A stretch of DNA of 48,045 bases from a virus, in IMG/VR virus record IMGVR_UViG_3300022187_000051, positions 1 through 48,045 of that record. The stretch is one strand, 5' to 3'. Below, one piece after another: positions 34,944 through 41,940 of the stretch. Each line of letters opens with the position of its first letter. Position 1 is the stretch's first letter. Position numbers and translations under genes: made by a program. The notes beneath the pieces were generated by a model. That model saw only the letters and a program-made list of their open reading frames with translations, was not told where the DNA came from and did no database searches.

Positions 34944-35414
34944 ATGCCAGCTAAGACATATACCACAAAAGACACTGTTCCAGCTCACACAGATGTCGCC
35001 ACAATTACAGTTACCACTTCGGGAGCAAAGTACACCACAAGCGCAGCTAACACTTTTCAAGTTGGTGATTACATTTGGAGCGTTGCTGGAAACGAGTTAC
35101 GAAAGATTGTAGATGTTCGTTCAACCACAGAAGGTTTTATGGAGTCAGCTTTTTCTTCTGACCTATCGGCTGTAGCTGTTGACATTATCACAAAGAACGA
35201 CGCTAAAGTTGCTTCTATTTCTGTTGCCGCCCCAAGTGGAGGTTCGGTTACTATTTGGAGTAAAAACGGAGACAGCAGTACACTTCCCGCCTCCACTTCT
35301 TTGAACCGAAGTGCGGCAGGAAAAGGCGGTGGAGAGTTCTGTGAGCCAATCATCGTTGACGGAGCAACAAACAACCCACTTGTAGAGTACACCCAAAAAG
35401 GGGTAGATTACTAA
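34944..35414 (+). CDS. Small virion protein candidate
   Basis: A 156-residue, threonine/alanine/serine-rich, beta-type protein (ATITVTTSGAKYTTSAANTF, VASISVAAPSGGSVTIWSKN) with highly biased core codons. Such composition suggests an abundant structural protein, for example a capsid decoration or head fibre base protein. It has its own late promoter. No family recognised; a surface or tail role is inferred from composition only. Confidence 0.55.
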   Translation: MPAKTYTTKDTVPAHTDVATITVTTSGAKYTTSAANTFQVGDYIWSVAGNELRKIVDVRSTTEGFMESAFSSDLSAVAVDIITKNDAKVASISVAAPSGGSVTIWSKNGDSSTLPASTSLNRSAAGKGGGEFCEPIIVDGATNNPLVEYTQKGVDY

Positions 35415-35438
35415 AAAGGGGTGTTTCTTATAATCAAT

Positions 35439-35729
35439 ATGACGGTTGGTGAACTACTCGCATATTTAAGCGGGGGAGGTTTAGCCCTTGTTTTCGGGGT
35501 AATAAAAATCTACGACCTAATCAAAAAACAAGGGGCAAAGGAAGCCACAAAAGAAAACGTAGACACCGCTCAATCAGAACAGATAGAGCAGCTTATAACA
35601 GACTACAACCAACTAAAGGTTGACATCGAAAAACTTTACCGAGATAAAGCCGAGAAGAAAGACTTAGAAAAACTTCTCGACAGAATGGACAGATTGATAG
35701 CGCTAATTATTCAGAACAATAATGGATGA
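35439..35729 (+). CDS. Membrane-anchored coiled-coil protein (holin-like candidate)
   Basis: A 96-residue protein. One N-terminal transmembrane helix (ELLAYLSGGGLALVFGVIKI) is followed by a long charged coiled coil (EQIEQLITDYNQLKVDIEKL). I chose ATG 35439 over a GTG 18 bases upstream. The arrangement fits small phage membrane proteins of lysis regions, such as holin or XhlA-like proteins in reverse order. It overlaps the next gene by eight bases. Lysis role is inferred from nearby genes. Confidence 0.55.
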   Translation: MTVGELLAYLSGGGLALVFGVIKIYDLIKKQGAKEATKENVDTAQSEQIEQLITDYNQLKVDIEKLYRDKAEKKDLEKLLDRMDRLIALIIQNNNG

Positions 35730-36162
35730 TAAGTTTCTTTCAATAGACAAAAAACTTGAAAGTCTGTCAAAGAACCTTGACAAAATCCGCCCGATTGACT
35801 TCACGATTGATGTGTTGGACGATTTGTTTCCGTTTGGTTATCACATCATGGACATAACTTGGGTGGGAGACGAGTACGTTGTAGACCAAAGGGTTTCAGA
35901 GGGTTATCAACAAGCTTACGAATACACAAAGGAAGAGCTACCTCTTACAATGGAGTCTAAATATTCAGTAGCTAAAAAAGAAGAGGTAGACGAATCAAAC
36001 TTAAAGTTCGACCAAACAATCAGAACAGGAGAATGCACAAGCGGTTACATAACTGTTAAACACAAGTCAGGGGTAAACGTAAAGTACTACTACCGAAACA
36101 CCGTTGTTGGCACAAAAGGTGGAAAGACCAAAACTATCTTTGGTTATCAAGTGAGGTGTTAA
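35722..36162 (+). CDS. PAS-like domain protein
   Basis: A 146-residue protein. A short N-terminal coil (LSIDKKLESLSKNLDKI) leads to a region resembling a PAS/PAC domain: YQQAYEYTKEELPLTMES (as in FEELFGYTREEL), KKEEVDESNLKFDQTIRTGE, then GYITVKHKSGVNVKYYYRNT and KTIFGYQV. PAS domains bind small ligands or partners. It is encoded between membrane-protein genes and overlaps the upstream one. PAS folds are not expected in this part of a phage genome; the match is by pattern and could be coincidental. Confidence 0.45.
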   Translation: MDDKFLSIDKKLESLSKNLDKIRPIDFTIDVLDDLFPFGYHIMDITWVGDEYVVDQRVSEGYQQAYEYTKEELPLTMESKYSVAKKEEVDESNLKFDQTIRTGECTSGYITVKHKSGVNVKYYYRNTVVGTKGGKTKTIFGYQVRC

Positions 36163-36187
36163 AATAAGCCTACGCTTTTTTAATTTG

Positions 36188-36195
36188 TATCTTTG
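36188..36195 (+). promoter_or_regulatory. Late promoter box TATCTTTG
   Basis: Exact TATCTTTG eight bases before the ATG at 36204. Confidence 0.6.
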
Positions 36196-36203
36196 CTTTT
36201 AAG

Positions 36204-36818
36204 ATGATACTAGAAACAATAGGTTTAAAAGTAGCTGAAAAAGTAATAGTAAAGCACTGGAAAAAGATTGCGATTGGGGCTTTAATCGTCGGGTTAATCT
36301 TTGCTGTTCAATCTTGCAAGAAGTACCAAGACGAACTACTAACAGCAACCGACAACTACGAAGCTGAGATAGCAGACGCACAAGCCCAAACCCAAAAACA
36401 AGTTCTTACCACAAAACAGCTAAAGAAGTACTACGAAACGGAGTTGGCTACTTTGCGGGATAGTTTGTCCATAAAACCTAAAACAGTCACACGCATACAG
36501 AAGATTATAACCGTAGAACACGACACGATTATAAGCGTAATAAATGAATCCCCCGATTTTAACTTCAACGACCTTAACGTTGCCGACTTTAAAAGGGGTT
36601 GCACAAGTGGAAGTTTTGTTTGGGTGGACGGAGACTCTTTAGGTACTTTCACTATCACCAATAACAACTCCTTTTTAATGGTTGACCATTGGGAGCGAAA
36701 GCGTCTCTTTGGTTGGGGTTGGACTCCTAAGTGGGGAAGAAAGTTTGGGAAGGTTAGTGTAATAAACGAGTGTGCCAGCGACACGGTATTGGAAAACAAA
36801 GTAATAGAGGTAAGGTAA
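36204..36818 (+). CDS. Spanin-like membrane-anchored protein
   Basis: A 204-residue protein. Residues about 20-36 form one transmembrane helix (KIAIGALIVGLIFAVQSC), then a long periplasmic coiled coil (DNYEAEIADAQAQTQKQVLT ... YYETELATLRDSL), a KPKTVTRIQKIITVEHDT strand region and a globular end with two cysteines. The topology fits i-spanins and related Bacteroidota phage proteins that link inner and outer membranes during lysis. No separate lipoprotein o-spanin is seen, so it could be a unimolecular version or serve another envelope function. Confidence 0.6.
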   Translation: MILETIGLKVAEKVIVKHWKKIAIGALIVGLIFAVQSCKKYQDELLTATDNYEAEIADAQAQTQKQVLTTKQLKKYYETELATLRDSLSIKPKTVTRIQKIITVEHDTIISVINESPDFNFNDLNVADFKRGCTSGSFVWVDGDSLGTFTITNNNSFLMVDHWERKRLFGWGWTPKWGRKFGKVSVINECASDTVLENKVIEVR

Positions 36819-36822
36819 AAGG

Positions 36823-37551
36823 ATGCCAAACTTAATAAATTGCGACGGAATACTTGTAGGTGGTGGTGGCGGAGGTGGGTCTTCTGATGTTATTACCCTA
36901 TACAAAAGACCTGATTTGCCCACTCACACAATTAGCTACTTTACAGGAGATGAAGGATGGCAAATAGCTCAAGGCTTATTTGATAATTGGAACAATACCA
37001 CAGCCACAGGCGTACAATGCCAAGTACAACAATTAGACTATTCCGACACTACTTGTAGGACTTTGCTACACAATAACCCTTTTGGCAATAAAATTCGTTT
37101 TACGGATGAATTAGGTGGCACGACTTACACAAACGGATTAATGCTAGACAATCTAACAGGCATTTGGTGGTACAAAAATAATAATGATACAGGCTCTGTT
37201 TTTGATGCGTCTATTCATACGGCAAATGATGTGATAACAGCCATAGAGGCTTACACAGACCCTTTAGGTAATTCAGATTATCATTGCCCTCTTAGAACAA
37301 TTATTAATAGCGTTGTGACTTATATTAACAGTGGAAGCGCATTAATCAATACTGATTTTGATAGCATTGGAGTTGGGACTAGAGTTTTTTTAAGCGCAAC
37401 TCCTTTTGTGGATTTTTCCACAACTCGATATATTAGGTATCAACTGCAGAACAGAGGTGCTCAAGGTTCTCAAACCAAAACATCGACTTTATCGGGTTCA
37501 AGAGGTGTGCCTTATCGAATAATCCCCCAACCAATAATACCCAACCCATAA
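36823..37551 (+). CDS. Receptor-binding candidate with C-type lectin-like (Lcl_C/DUF1566) domain
   Basis: A 242-residue protein. A short anchor ends in GILVGGGGGGGSSD, a glycine hinge also present in the second receptor-binding candidate. The body resembles the DUF1566/Lcl_C fold: IRFTDELGGTTYTNGLMLD and NLTGIWWYKNN (compare RFTDNGDGTVTDNxTGLMW), then DYHCPLRTIINSVVTYIN in place of WRLPTxxEL, and VFLSATPFVDFSTTRYIRY. C-type lectin-like folds are used in phage tip proteins. T-ending codons suggest import. It is followed by two small genes that may be its chaperone or adaptor. Confidence 0.5.
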   Translation: MPNLINCDGILVGGGGGGGSSDVITLYKRPDLPTHTISYFTGDEGWQIAQGLFDNWNNTTATGVQCQVQQLDYSDTTCRTLLHNNPFGNKIRFTDELGGTTYTNGLMLDNLTGIWWYKNNNDTGSVFDASIHTANDVITAIEAYTDPLGNSDYHCPLRTIINSVVTYINSGSALINTDFDSIGVGTRVFLSATPFVDFSTTRYIRYQLQNRGAQGSQTKTSTLSGSRGVPYRIIPQPIIPNP

Positions 37552-37554
37552 ATT

Positions 37555-37857
37555 ATGAAAAAGACTGTAGAATTAGATTCTAAGGGTAACTTTGTGGACA
37601 TTCGTAACATAAGATTTGAGTGCAAGGTAGCCGATGTGTTGCTCGGAGTGCAAAGAGGTATTGACGTTTATTTTAGGTTTGACTCACACGATAATTTAGT
37701 AAACGAAAGATGTTTCCATTGGTCAGGGCAAAACGAAGACCCTTGGAGTAACGAAAAGTGTTTAGAGGAAGTAATTAAAGTAATTAACCAAGGAGGTGTA
37801 ATCAAAACAACTATTGGCTACCCTCCAAAAATAGAAGAACCAAATGTTATTAATTAA
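37555..37857 (+). CDS. Small protein accompanying receptor-binding candidate
   Basis: A 100-residue protein starting MKKTVELDSKGNFVDIRNIR. The middle has FRFDSHDNLVNERCFHWSG, and the end is proline-rich. It lies three bases after the receptor-binding gene and overlaps the next by 14 bases. It could be a fibre assembly chaperone or part of the tail tip. Part of it (EKCLEEVIKVIN) vaguely resembles the second half of the protein at 39080. Confidence 0.5.
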   Translation: MKKTVELDSKGNFVDIRNIRFECKVADVLLGVQRGIDVYFRFDSHDNLVNERCFHWSGQNEDPWSNEKCLEEVIKVINQGGVIKTTIGYPPKIEEPNVIN

Positions 37858-38347
37858 AACAAACAACTTTAAAGAAGATATAGACCAAATAGATATGTTG
37901 CTATTTGGGAGAACAGACCAAGAGACTTGGCAATCAGAACCAATCTTCCACGATGGGGATATGTACATTGCTTATGCTCCAAAGATTGATGGTTTTGCAG
38001 AGGGAAAAGACATTATAGACTTAGACCCTAATAACTCAGCGCAGAGTGGTGAAGCCCCTAAAGAAAGCGTAGTACAGCCATTGGAGGTAAAGGTAGACCC
38101 TGTTAAGGTAGAGTTTAACCCACAAGTAATATTTAGAAAGCCCGACCCTGTAGAAGTAAACGTTTCAGTTGAAAAGCCTGAGCCAATTTCGGTAAACGTA
38201 GAAGTTCCCACACCTGAGATAAACATAAAGCAAGAACCCGTAAACATAAACACCGAAATAATTAGCTTAACGTCTCTTGCTAGGGAGGTTAGTTTATTAA
38301 GAGAACAATTAGCTAAACCTTGGTGGAAAAGATTTTTAGGACTATGA
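37844..38347 (+). CDS. Tail-tip adaptor with extended proline/valine repeats
   Basis: A 167-residue protein. Residues 1-52 are related to the N-terminus of the protein at 39080 (shared DI--I, WQ-EP, Y-P--D). Residues about 78-140 consist of alternating P-V/E-V repeats (VKVDPVKVEF, DPVEVNVSVEKPEPISVNVE) that would form a stiff extended rod. The C-terminus is a coil ending in an amphipathic KPWWKRFLGL. It overlaps the second receptor-binding gene by four bases (ATGA). Likely links a binding protein to the tail. Confidence 0.5.
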   Translation: MLLIKTNNFKEDIDQIDMLLFGRTDQETWQSEPIFHDGDMYIAYAPKIDGFAEGKDIIDLDPNNSAQSGEAPKESVVQPLEVKVDPVKVEFNPQVIFRKPDPVEVNVSVEKPEPISVNVEVPTPEINIKQEPVNINTEIISLTSLAREVSLLREQLAKPWWKRFLGL

Positions 38348-39075
38348 TTAGTGGTTTATACGTTGGTGGCTCAGGAGGTGGGGGCGGAGCTAATAAGTAC
38401 GAAATAAAACTTGTTGCCTCTAACGTTACTGGTGTAACAGACGGAAACCCTATTGAAACTATACCCGACTCTAGCGGAAACGGTAACGATGCTGTGCAAA
38501 CATCGGGAGCATTACAAGCTGTTTGGGACGAAGTAGATGCAGATTTTAACAACAAATCTTCAATAGTATTTACTGACGATTGGTACGAGTTTAAATCTGT
38601 GTTTCCCTATGACCCTATTCAAGGCTCTTGCTTTTGGTGGGTAGGTAGCATAGATACTGGACAGAGGTTTGATACTTTTGGTACTTATCTAACATCAGAT
38701 TATACTTCCATGACGTTTTTTGAGGATTTAGGCTACCTAAGATACCAAGGAAGGGTTACTAGCGCATCTGGCTCAGACCCACTTCTTAACGATGCATCTT
38801 TAGACGATGCTGCTGTTTGGCTTTTAAGGTCTGACGGTACAAACTTTTATTTATACAAGAACGGAGGTAGTGCGGTAGATACAGAGGCAATATCATCTTA
38901 TAATGTAGGTAATTCAGGATTTAAGTTTTTAGGCGCGTTTAGTAGTGTTGTTAGAGCAAACGGAAAATTCGCAGAGATTAGAGTAGAAAACGCAGAAGAT
39001 GATTTAGCTAACATTAACGCCATAGGTTCAGAGTTGGCTACTACTTACGGATTTACTTGGATAACTATAACTTAA
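38344..39075 (+). CDS. Receptor-binding candidate with LamG-like lectin domain
   Basis: A 243-residue protein starting MISGLYVGGSGGGGGA, the same type of glycine hinge as the candidate at 36823. The rest resembles a concanavalin A/laminin G-like domain: IPDSSGNGNDAVQ near the start, FNNKSSIVFTDDWYEF, FWWVGSIDTGQRF, WLLRSDGTNFYLYKNGGSAV and ANGKFAEIRVEN. Such domains bind sugars. I chose the internal ATG at 38344 because it overlaps the previous stop by four bases and places the glycine hinge at the N-terminus. Confidence 0.55.
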   Translation: MISGLYVGGSGGGGGANKYEIKLVASNVTGVTDGNPIETIPDSSGNGNDAVQTSGALQAVWDEVDADFNNKSSIVFTDDWYEFKSVFPYDPIQGSCFWWVGSIDTGQRFDTFGTYLTSDYTSMTFFEDLGYLRYQGRVTSASGSDPLLNDASLDDAAVWLLRSDGTNFYLYKNGGSAVDTEAISSYNVGNSGFKFLGAFSSVVRANGKFAEIRVENAEDDLANINAIGSELATTYGFTWITIT

Positions 39076-39079
39076 GAAA

Positions 39080-39535
39080 ATGAACGTAATAGAGACATTC
39101 GATTTTAGTCAAGATATAAAGTCCATTAAATCATATTTATCTAGCCACGAAATATCTATGGATAATTGGCAGAAAGAACCTTTTATTGCCGAGGGTAGTA
39201 ACTTCATAAAGTACAAACCAATTTTAGATTCTTGGCGAGGAGACAGACCTATCCTTGATATATTCTACTCCGACGATAATCAAGAGTACTTCCTAAACGA
39301 TACGGTAGAAATTTCGGGGAAGGTTTACTCAACCGAATACTTACTACGAACAGTTAAGTTTGTAAGCAAAAAAGTAAACAGCATATTGAACACTTCGGTA
39401 GATGTTACGTTCTCTTATGATAAGGAAAAACAGCACACAATCACCCTTCAAGATTGGGCGTTTTGGAGAACGCTATCTGATGAGGAGTGTTTATCAAGAC
39501 TTAAAAAACAAATAACAAAAAAAGATAAACTATGA
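39080..39535 (+). CDS. Adaptor or chaperone paralogous to protein at 37844
   Basis: A 151-residue protein whose first 52 residues align with those of 37844-38347: both show a DI--I--(Y/L)L run, then WQ-EP, a five- to seven-residue gap and I-Y-P--D. The second half differs and is beta/alpha (YSTEYLLRTVKFVSKKVN). It follows the LamG-like gene just as the related protein follows the first binding gene. This supports a duplicated fibre module. Overlaps the holin gene by four bases. Confidence 0.55.
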   Translation: MNVIETFDFSQDIKSIKSYLSSHEISMDNWQKEPFIAEGSNFIKYKPILDSWRGDRPILDIFYSDDNQEYFLNDTVEISGKVYSTEYLLRTVKFVSKKVNSILNTSVDVTFSYDKEKQHTITLQDWAFWRTLSDEECLSRLKKQITKKDKL

Positions 39536-39738
39536 GAAACGGATTTTTTCAAGACAACGAGGGCAACTTTAGCTCGATGAGGTTAGTATTTTTAGTAATG
39601 ATAGCTTACGCTTTGGTTACTGGATGGTGGACACTTTTAAACGAAGGAAGTGTTGCTTGTTTAGCTTTAGTATCTGGGCTAGTAGGACTAGCGGGTGGTT
39701 TAAAATTAGGGCAAAAATACCAAGAGAAGAAAGGATGA
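39532..39738 (+). CDS. Holin candidate
   Basis: A 68-residue protein with two transmembrane helices: RLVFLVMIAYALVTGWWTLL and ACLALVSGLVGLAGGLKLG, with a charged C-terminus KYQEKKG. The opening FQDNEGNFSSMR is like that of many small phage holins. It overlaps the preceding gene by ATGA and precedes the endonuclease I and endolysin genes. Holins control the time of lysis by making holes in the inner membrane. Confidence 0.65.
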   Translation: MRNGFFQDNEGNFSSMRLVFLVMIAYALVTGWWTLLNEGSVACLALVSGLVGLAGGLKLGQKYQEKKG

Positions 39739-39824
39739 GAAAAGGAAGAAAGGCTTGCAAAACCAAGGTAGTAACAAAGATGCCAAGCGGTAAGCGTATC
39801 AAGACCGTTAAGAGAAAGAAGTAG
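39735..39824 (+). CDS. Very small basic protein
   Basis: A 29-residue frame, MRKGRKACKTKVVTKMPSGK and nine more residues, over half basic. It starts inside the 3' end of the holin gene (ATGA overlap) and ends one base before the TTG of the endonuclease I gene. Tight coupling supports translation. It might bind nucleic acid or be a virion peptide; no family known. Confidence 0.5.
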   Translation: MRKGRKACKTKVVTKMPSGKRIKTVKRKK

Positions 39825-39825
39825 T

Positions 39826-40251
39826 TTGGCTAGAAAGAAATCTAACACAAGGGCTAGGCATAAAGCTAGACGTGGTAGTAAATACCGTTCTAAGTTTGAG
39901 TCTGAGTTCGCAAAGAACCTTAACCAACGAAAAGTAAACTTCGATTACGAGACTGACAAGATAGAGTACGTTGTTCCTCGTAAGTACACTCCCGACTTCT
40001 GCTTTGAAAAGAAGGACGGCTCAAAGATGTACATAGAGACAAAGGGAATCTTAGACGCTAGAAGCAGAACAGTTCTAATCAATGTGAAGAAGTGTCACCC
40101 CGAACTAGACATACGAATAATCTTTCAAAGAGGTTCTAACACCATATCAAAGGTATCAGCTACTACTTACCTTGAGTGGGCAAGAAAGAACGGCTTCCCT
40201 TGCGCTGAAACAAAGATGCCTAGTGAGTGGAAGAAAGAGTTAGTAAATTAA
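39826..40251 (+). CDS. T7 endonuclease I-type Holliday junction resolvase
   Basis: A 141-residue protein matching the T7 gp3 family along its length. It has a basic N-terminus, FESEFAKNLNQRKVNFDYE (catalytic E25 or E27), KYTPDF (D57), ETKG (E71, K73) and HPELDIRIIF, nearly identical to the T7 HPELDIRIVF, then YLEWARKNGF and MPSEWKKE. It resolves branched DNA before packaging. Length is close to the 149 residues of T7. The start is TTG, one base after the stop of the small basic gene. It converges with a minus-strand gene and overlaps its stop. Confidence 0.93.
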   Translation: MARKKSNTRARHKARRGSKYRSKFESEFAKNLNQRKVNFDYETDKIEYVVPRKYTPDFCFEKKDGSKMYIETKGILDARSRTVLINVKKCHPELDIRIIFQRGSNTISKVSATTYLEWARKNGFPCAETKMPSEWKKELVN

Positions 40252-40529
40252 TCTTTTGACTCCCAAGGTGGTATATTATAATACTCAACACCACCTTTCA
40301 ACTCACCACCCCATTCGTCTTTAAATGGAAACCATAGCCTTTGCATGGCATCCCATAAATCATTTCCCTCATCCCATTCCCCAAAGCACATTGACGCGAT
40401 ACTTCCGTCCTCGTTATAGTATGTAACGTAGTCGCAACTGTGATTATGATGGCAATAAAGTGTTTTTGTTATAGTGCTTCCGTAAGCACCCTCTTCGCTA
40501 TATGTTGTCTTTACTCTAGTATGACTCAT
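40248..40529 (-). CDS. Small hypothetical protein
   Basis: A 93-residue protein starting MSHTRVKTTYSEEGAYG, with a histidine/cysteine cluster (YCHHNHSCDY) and an acidic tryptophan-rich end (FGEWDEGNDLWDAMQRLWF). The chosen ATG overlaps the stop of the upstream 34-residue membrane gene; the longer frame starts inside that gene. T-ending codons suggest an imported gene pair. Function unknown. Confidence 0.6.
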   Translation of the reverse strand: MSHTRVKTTYSEEGAYGSTITKTLYCHHNHSCDYVTYYNEDGSIASMCFGEWDEGNDLWDAMQRLWFPFKDEWGGELKGGVEYYNIPPWESKD

Positions 40530-40620
40530 TTCCGCAATAATATGTGATTGTAAAACAAATAGAAAGCCACACCAAAGGTAGCCCTGCAAATAACAGCACG
40601 CAGTGTAGAAAGTTTTTCAT
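40516..40620 (-). CDS. Very small membrane protein with hairpin leader
   Basis: A 34-residue frame, MKNFLHCVLLFAGLPLVWLS plus 14 residues, with one membrane helix. It is preceded by a TATATTTG promoter (40664-40671) and a hairpin leader, and overlaps the next gene. Promoter, leader and coupling argue that it is translated. It may be a leader peptide or a small membrane factor. Confidence 0.5.
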   Translation of the reverse strand: MKNFLHCVLLFAGLPLVWLSICFTITYYCGNESY

Positions 40621-40651
40621 AATCGCTTTGCTCGTTAGCGGTCTTGCGACC
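40621..40651 (-). promoter_or_regulatory. Hairpin leader element, copy 1
   Basis: On the minus strand GGTC-GCAA-GACC is followed by GCTAACGAGCAAAGCGATT and then ATG. The GNRA-type tetraloop hairpin lies between promoter and start codon. Related elements precede four other minus-strand starts. Confidence 0.55.
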
Positions 40652-40663
40652 TTATCTACTTTT

Positions 40664-40671
40664 CAAATATA
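40664..40671 (-). promoter_or_regulatory. Promoter box TATATTTG (minus)
   Basis: CAAATATA on the plus strand; places the start of transcription just before the hairpin leader at 40621-40651. Confidence 0.6.
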
Positions 40672-40709
40672 GTATTTTTTGTTAGATAATCCACCTCTTT
40701 TTTTAGTTG

Positions 40710-40717
40710 TATCTTTG
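40710..40717 (+). promoter_or_regulatory. Promoter box TATCTTTG of endolysin gene
   Basis: Exact TATCTTTG, five bases before the GTG start at 40723. Divergent from the minus promoter at 40664-40671. Confidence 0.65.
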
Positions 40718-40722
40718 TAATT

Positions 40723-41187
40723 GTGATATTTGAAGAAGCAATACAAAAACTATTTAAGCACGAAGGCTATATTAGTGACGACCCCGCAGATAGTGGGGGG
40801 TTAACAAAGTACGGCATAAGCCAAAAGGCGTATCCAGACCTTGACATAAAAAGCTTAACCCAAAAGGAAGCTGCCACAATATACAAGCGAGACTATTGGG
40901 ATAAGTGTCGCTGTGATGAGTTGCCCGACCACATAAGATACTCTGTGTTTGACTTCGCAGTAAATGGTGGGGTATCAAGGGCTATTAAAACCCTTCAATC
41001 TTGCGCCTCAGTAAAAAAGGACGGAATCATTGGGGCTAACACCCTTGAAGCGTCTAAAAGCGTCTCCAAAGAGAGATATGCGCTTGAGAGAATGTTCTTT
41101 TACTGCCAACTTGTACGCAGAAACCAATCACAAGCTAAATTTTTAGGGGGATGGTCTCTAAGAACGATGGATGTTTACAACGCCTAA
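40723..41187 (+). CDS. Endolysin, GH108 N-acetylmuramidase
   Basis: A 154-residue lysozyme-like enzyme. The N-terminus has the GH108 signature KHEGYISDDPADSGGLTKYG, with E14 as the catalytic acid. The C-terminal half (IRYSVFDFAVNGGVSRAIKT, KDGIIGANT) is the PG_binding_3 region typical of this family. It cuts the glycan chain of peptidoglycan for lysis. No signal peptide, so it needs a holin; two candidates lie upstream. Start is GTG right after a TATCTTTG promoter. Last gene of the rightward block. Confidence 0.9.
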   Translation: MIFEEAIQKLFKHEGYISDDPADSGGLTKYGISQKAYPDLDIKSLTQKEAATIYKRDYWDKCRCDELPDHIRYSVFDFAVNGGVSRAIKTLQSCASVKKDGIIGANTLEASKSVSKERYALERMFFYCQLVRRNQSQAKFLGGWSLRTMDVYNA

Positions 41188-41291
41188 AGCTCGATTAAGT
41201 AGTTAATCAACAAAGCTGCCCCGCCAAGAATAAGTAGGTCTATAAAAAACCAAACTGTTTTCTTGTCAAAAAATCCTTTTAATCGCTCCAT
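41184..41291 (-). CDS. Very small membrane protein
   Basis: A 35-residue frame, MERLKGFFDKKTVWFFIDLL plus 15 residues, with one membrane helix after a basic N-terminus. Its stop overlaps that of the endolysin gene. It starts inside the 3' end of the next frame (41266-41427) in another phase. Could be a lysis regulator or the last gene of the early operon. Confidence 0.45.
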   Translation of the reverse strand: MERLKGFFDKKTVWFFIDLLILGGAALLINYLIEL

Positions 41292-41427
41292 AACGTTGTT
41301 TGTATTTGTTAAGTGTTGGGCGGTTCTTTTCGTTTTCCGCTGTTTTAAAACTCCAAGCCTCTATTTTATTTAAGAGGTGAACCATTTCTTTTATTTTGTT
41401 TCGTTCACTTTCTAGCCAATCTTCCAT
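41266..41427 (-). CDS. Small helical protein
   Basis: A 53-residue frame, MEDWLESERNKIKEMVHLLN onward, charged and helical. It fills an otherwise empty gap between 41291 and 41482 and overlaps the downstream membrane frame by 26 bases. Codon use fits the phage. Family unknown. Confidence 0.5.
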   Translation of the reverse strand: MEDWLESERNKIKEMVHLLNKIEAWSFKTAENEKNRPTLNKYKQRYGAIKRIF

Positions 41428-41481
41428 AATCTCTTTTTTTAGTTTTATCCGTAGTTGTAGGTGAAATCGTTTTTCATAGCT

Positions 41482-41727
41482 TCAATCGTCTTTAAATTTA
41501 TGTTCGCTGTATTCTGTCTTTGTTATCTCTTTCACTATCACCTCTTGTGAAGAGGACTCAAAACAAGCAACGGCTCTGTTCTTTGCCCCGTTTAAGGTCT
41601 TTGCCACCACTTCCATAGCGCAACACCTTTTTGTTATTTTATCCTCTACTGTGAGGTAATATGACCTTAATCCCACGCTTAAAGCGGTGGAGAAAGGAAT
41701 GCTGTCGGATTGTTCTTGTTGTTCCAT
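41482..41727 (-). CDS. Small hypothetical protein
   Basis: An 81-residue protein, MEQQEQSDSIPFSTALSVGL onward. The middle (KRCCAMEVVAKTLNGAKNRA) and C-terminus look alpha/beta with a pair of cysteines. It belongs to the leftward cluster of small early-type genes and begins three bases after the stop of the preceding gene. No family recognised. Confidence 0.6.
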   Translation of the reverse strand: MEQQEQSDSIPFSTALSVGLRSYYLTVEDKITKRCCAMEVVAKTLNGAKNRAVACFESSSQEVIVKEITKTEYSEHKFKDD

Positions 41728-41730
41728 AGG

Positions 41731-41934
41731 TTAAAGTATATCAATTTGTTGTTCGTTGTTGGAGAACAATAACTTATCTCGCTCTCTAATTTGGCGGATA
41801 ATCCAAGCGGGTTCGTACTGCTTGATTAGTGTTCCCTTTATTCTGTTTCGTCTAGCAAAGTCAAATAGTTGCTTCTTGTCGTAAGAAGCCACTACTAACT
41901 TATTGTTTGCCATTAATCTATAAAGTCTGTGCAT
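41731..41934 (-). CDS. Small basic hypothetical protein
   Basis: A 67-residue basic protein, MHRLYRLMANNKLVVASYDK onward; a start at the second methionine (41913) is possible. The pattern KKQLFDFARRNRIKGTLIKQ suggests a small DNA- or RNA-binding fold. It lies six bases after the upstream gene, so is probably part of the same leftward operon. Function unknown. Confidence 0.55.
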   Translation of the reverse strand: MHRLYRLMANNKLVVASYDKKQLFDFARRNRIKGTLIKQYEPAWIIRQIRERDKLLFSNNEQQIDIL

Positions 41935-41940
41935 CGTAAA

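Noticed and set aside
36823-39075. Diversity-generating retroelement with a C-type lectin variable protein
   Set aside because: No reverse transcriptase, no template repeat and no near-identical repeat pair were found.
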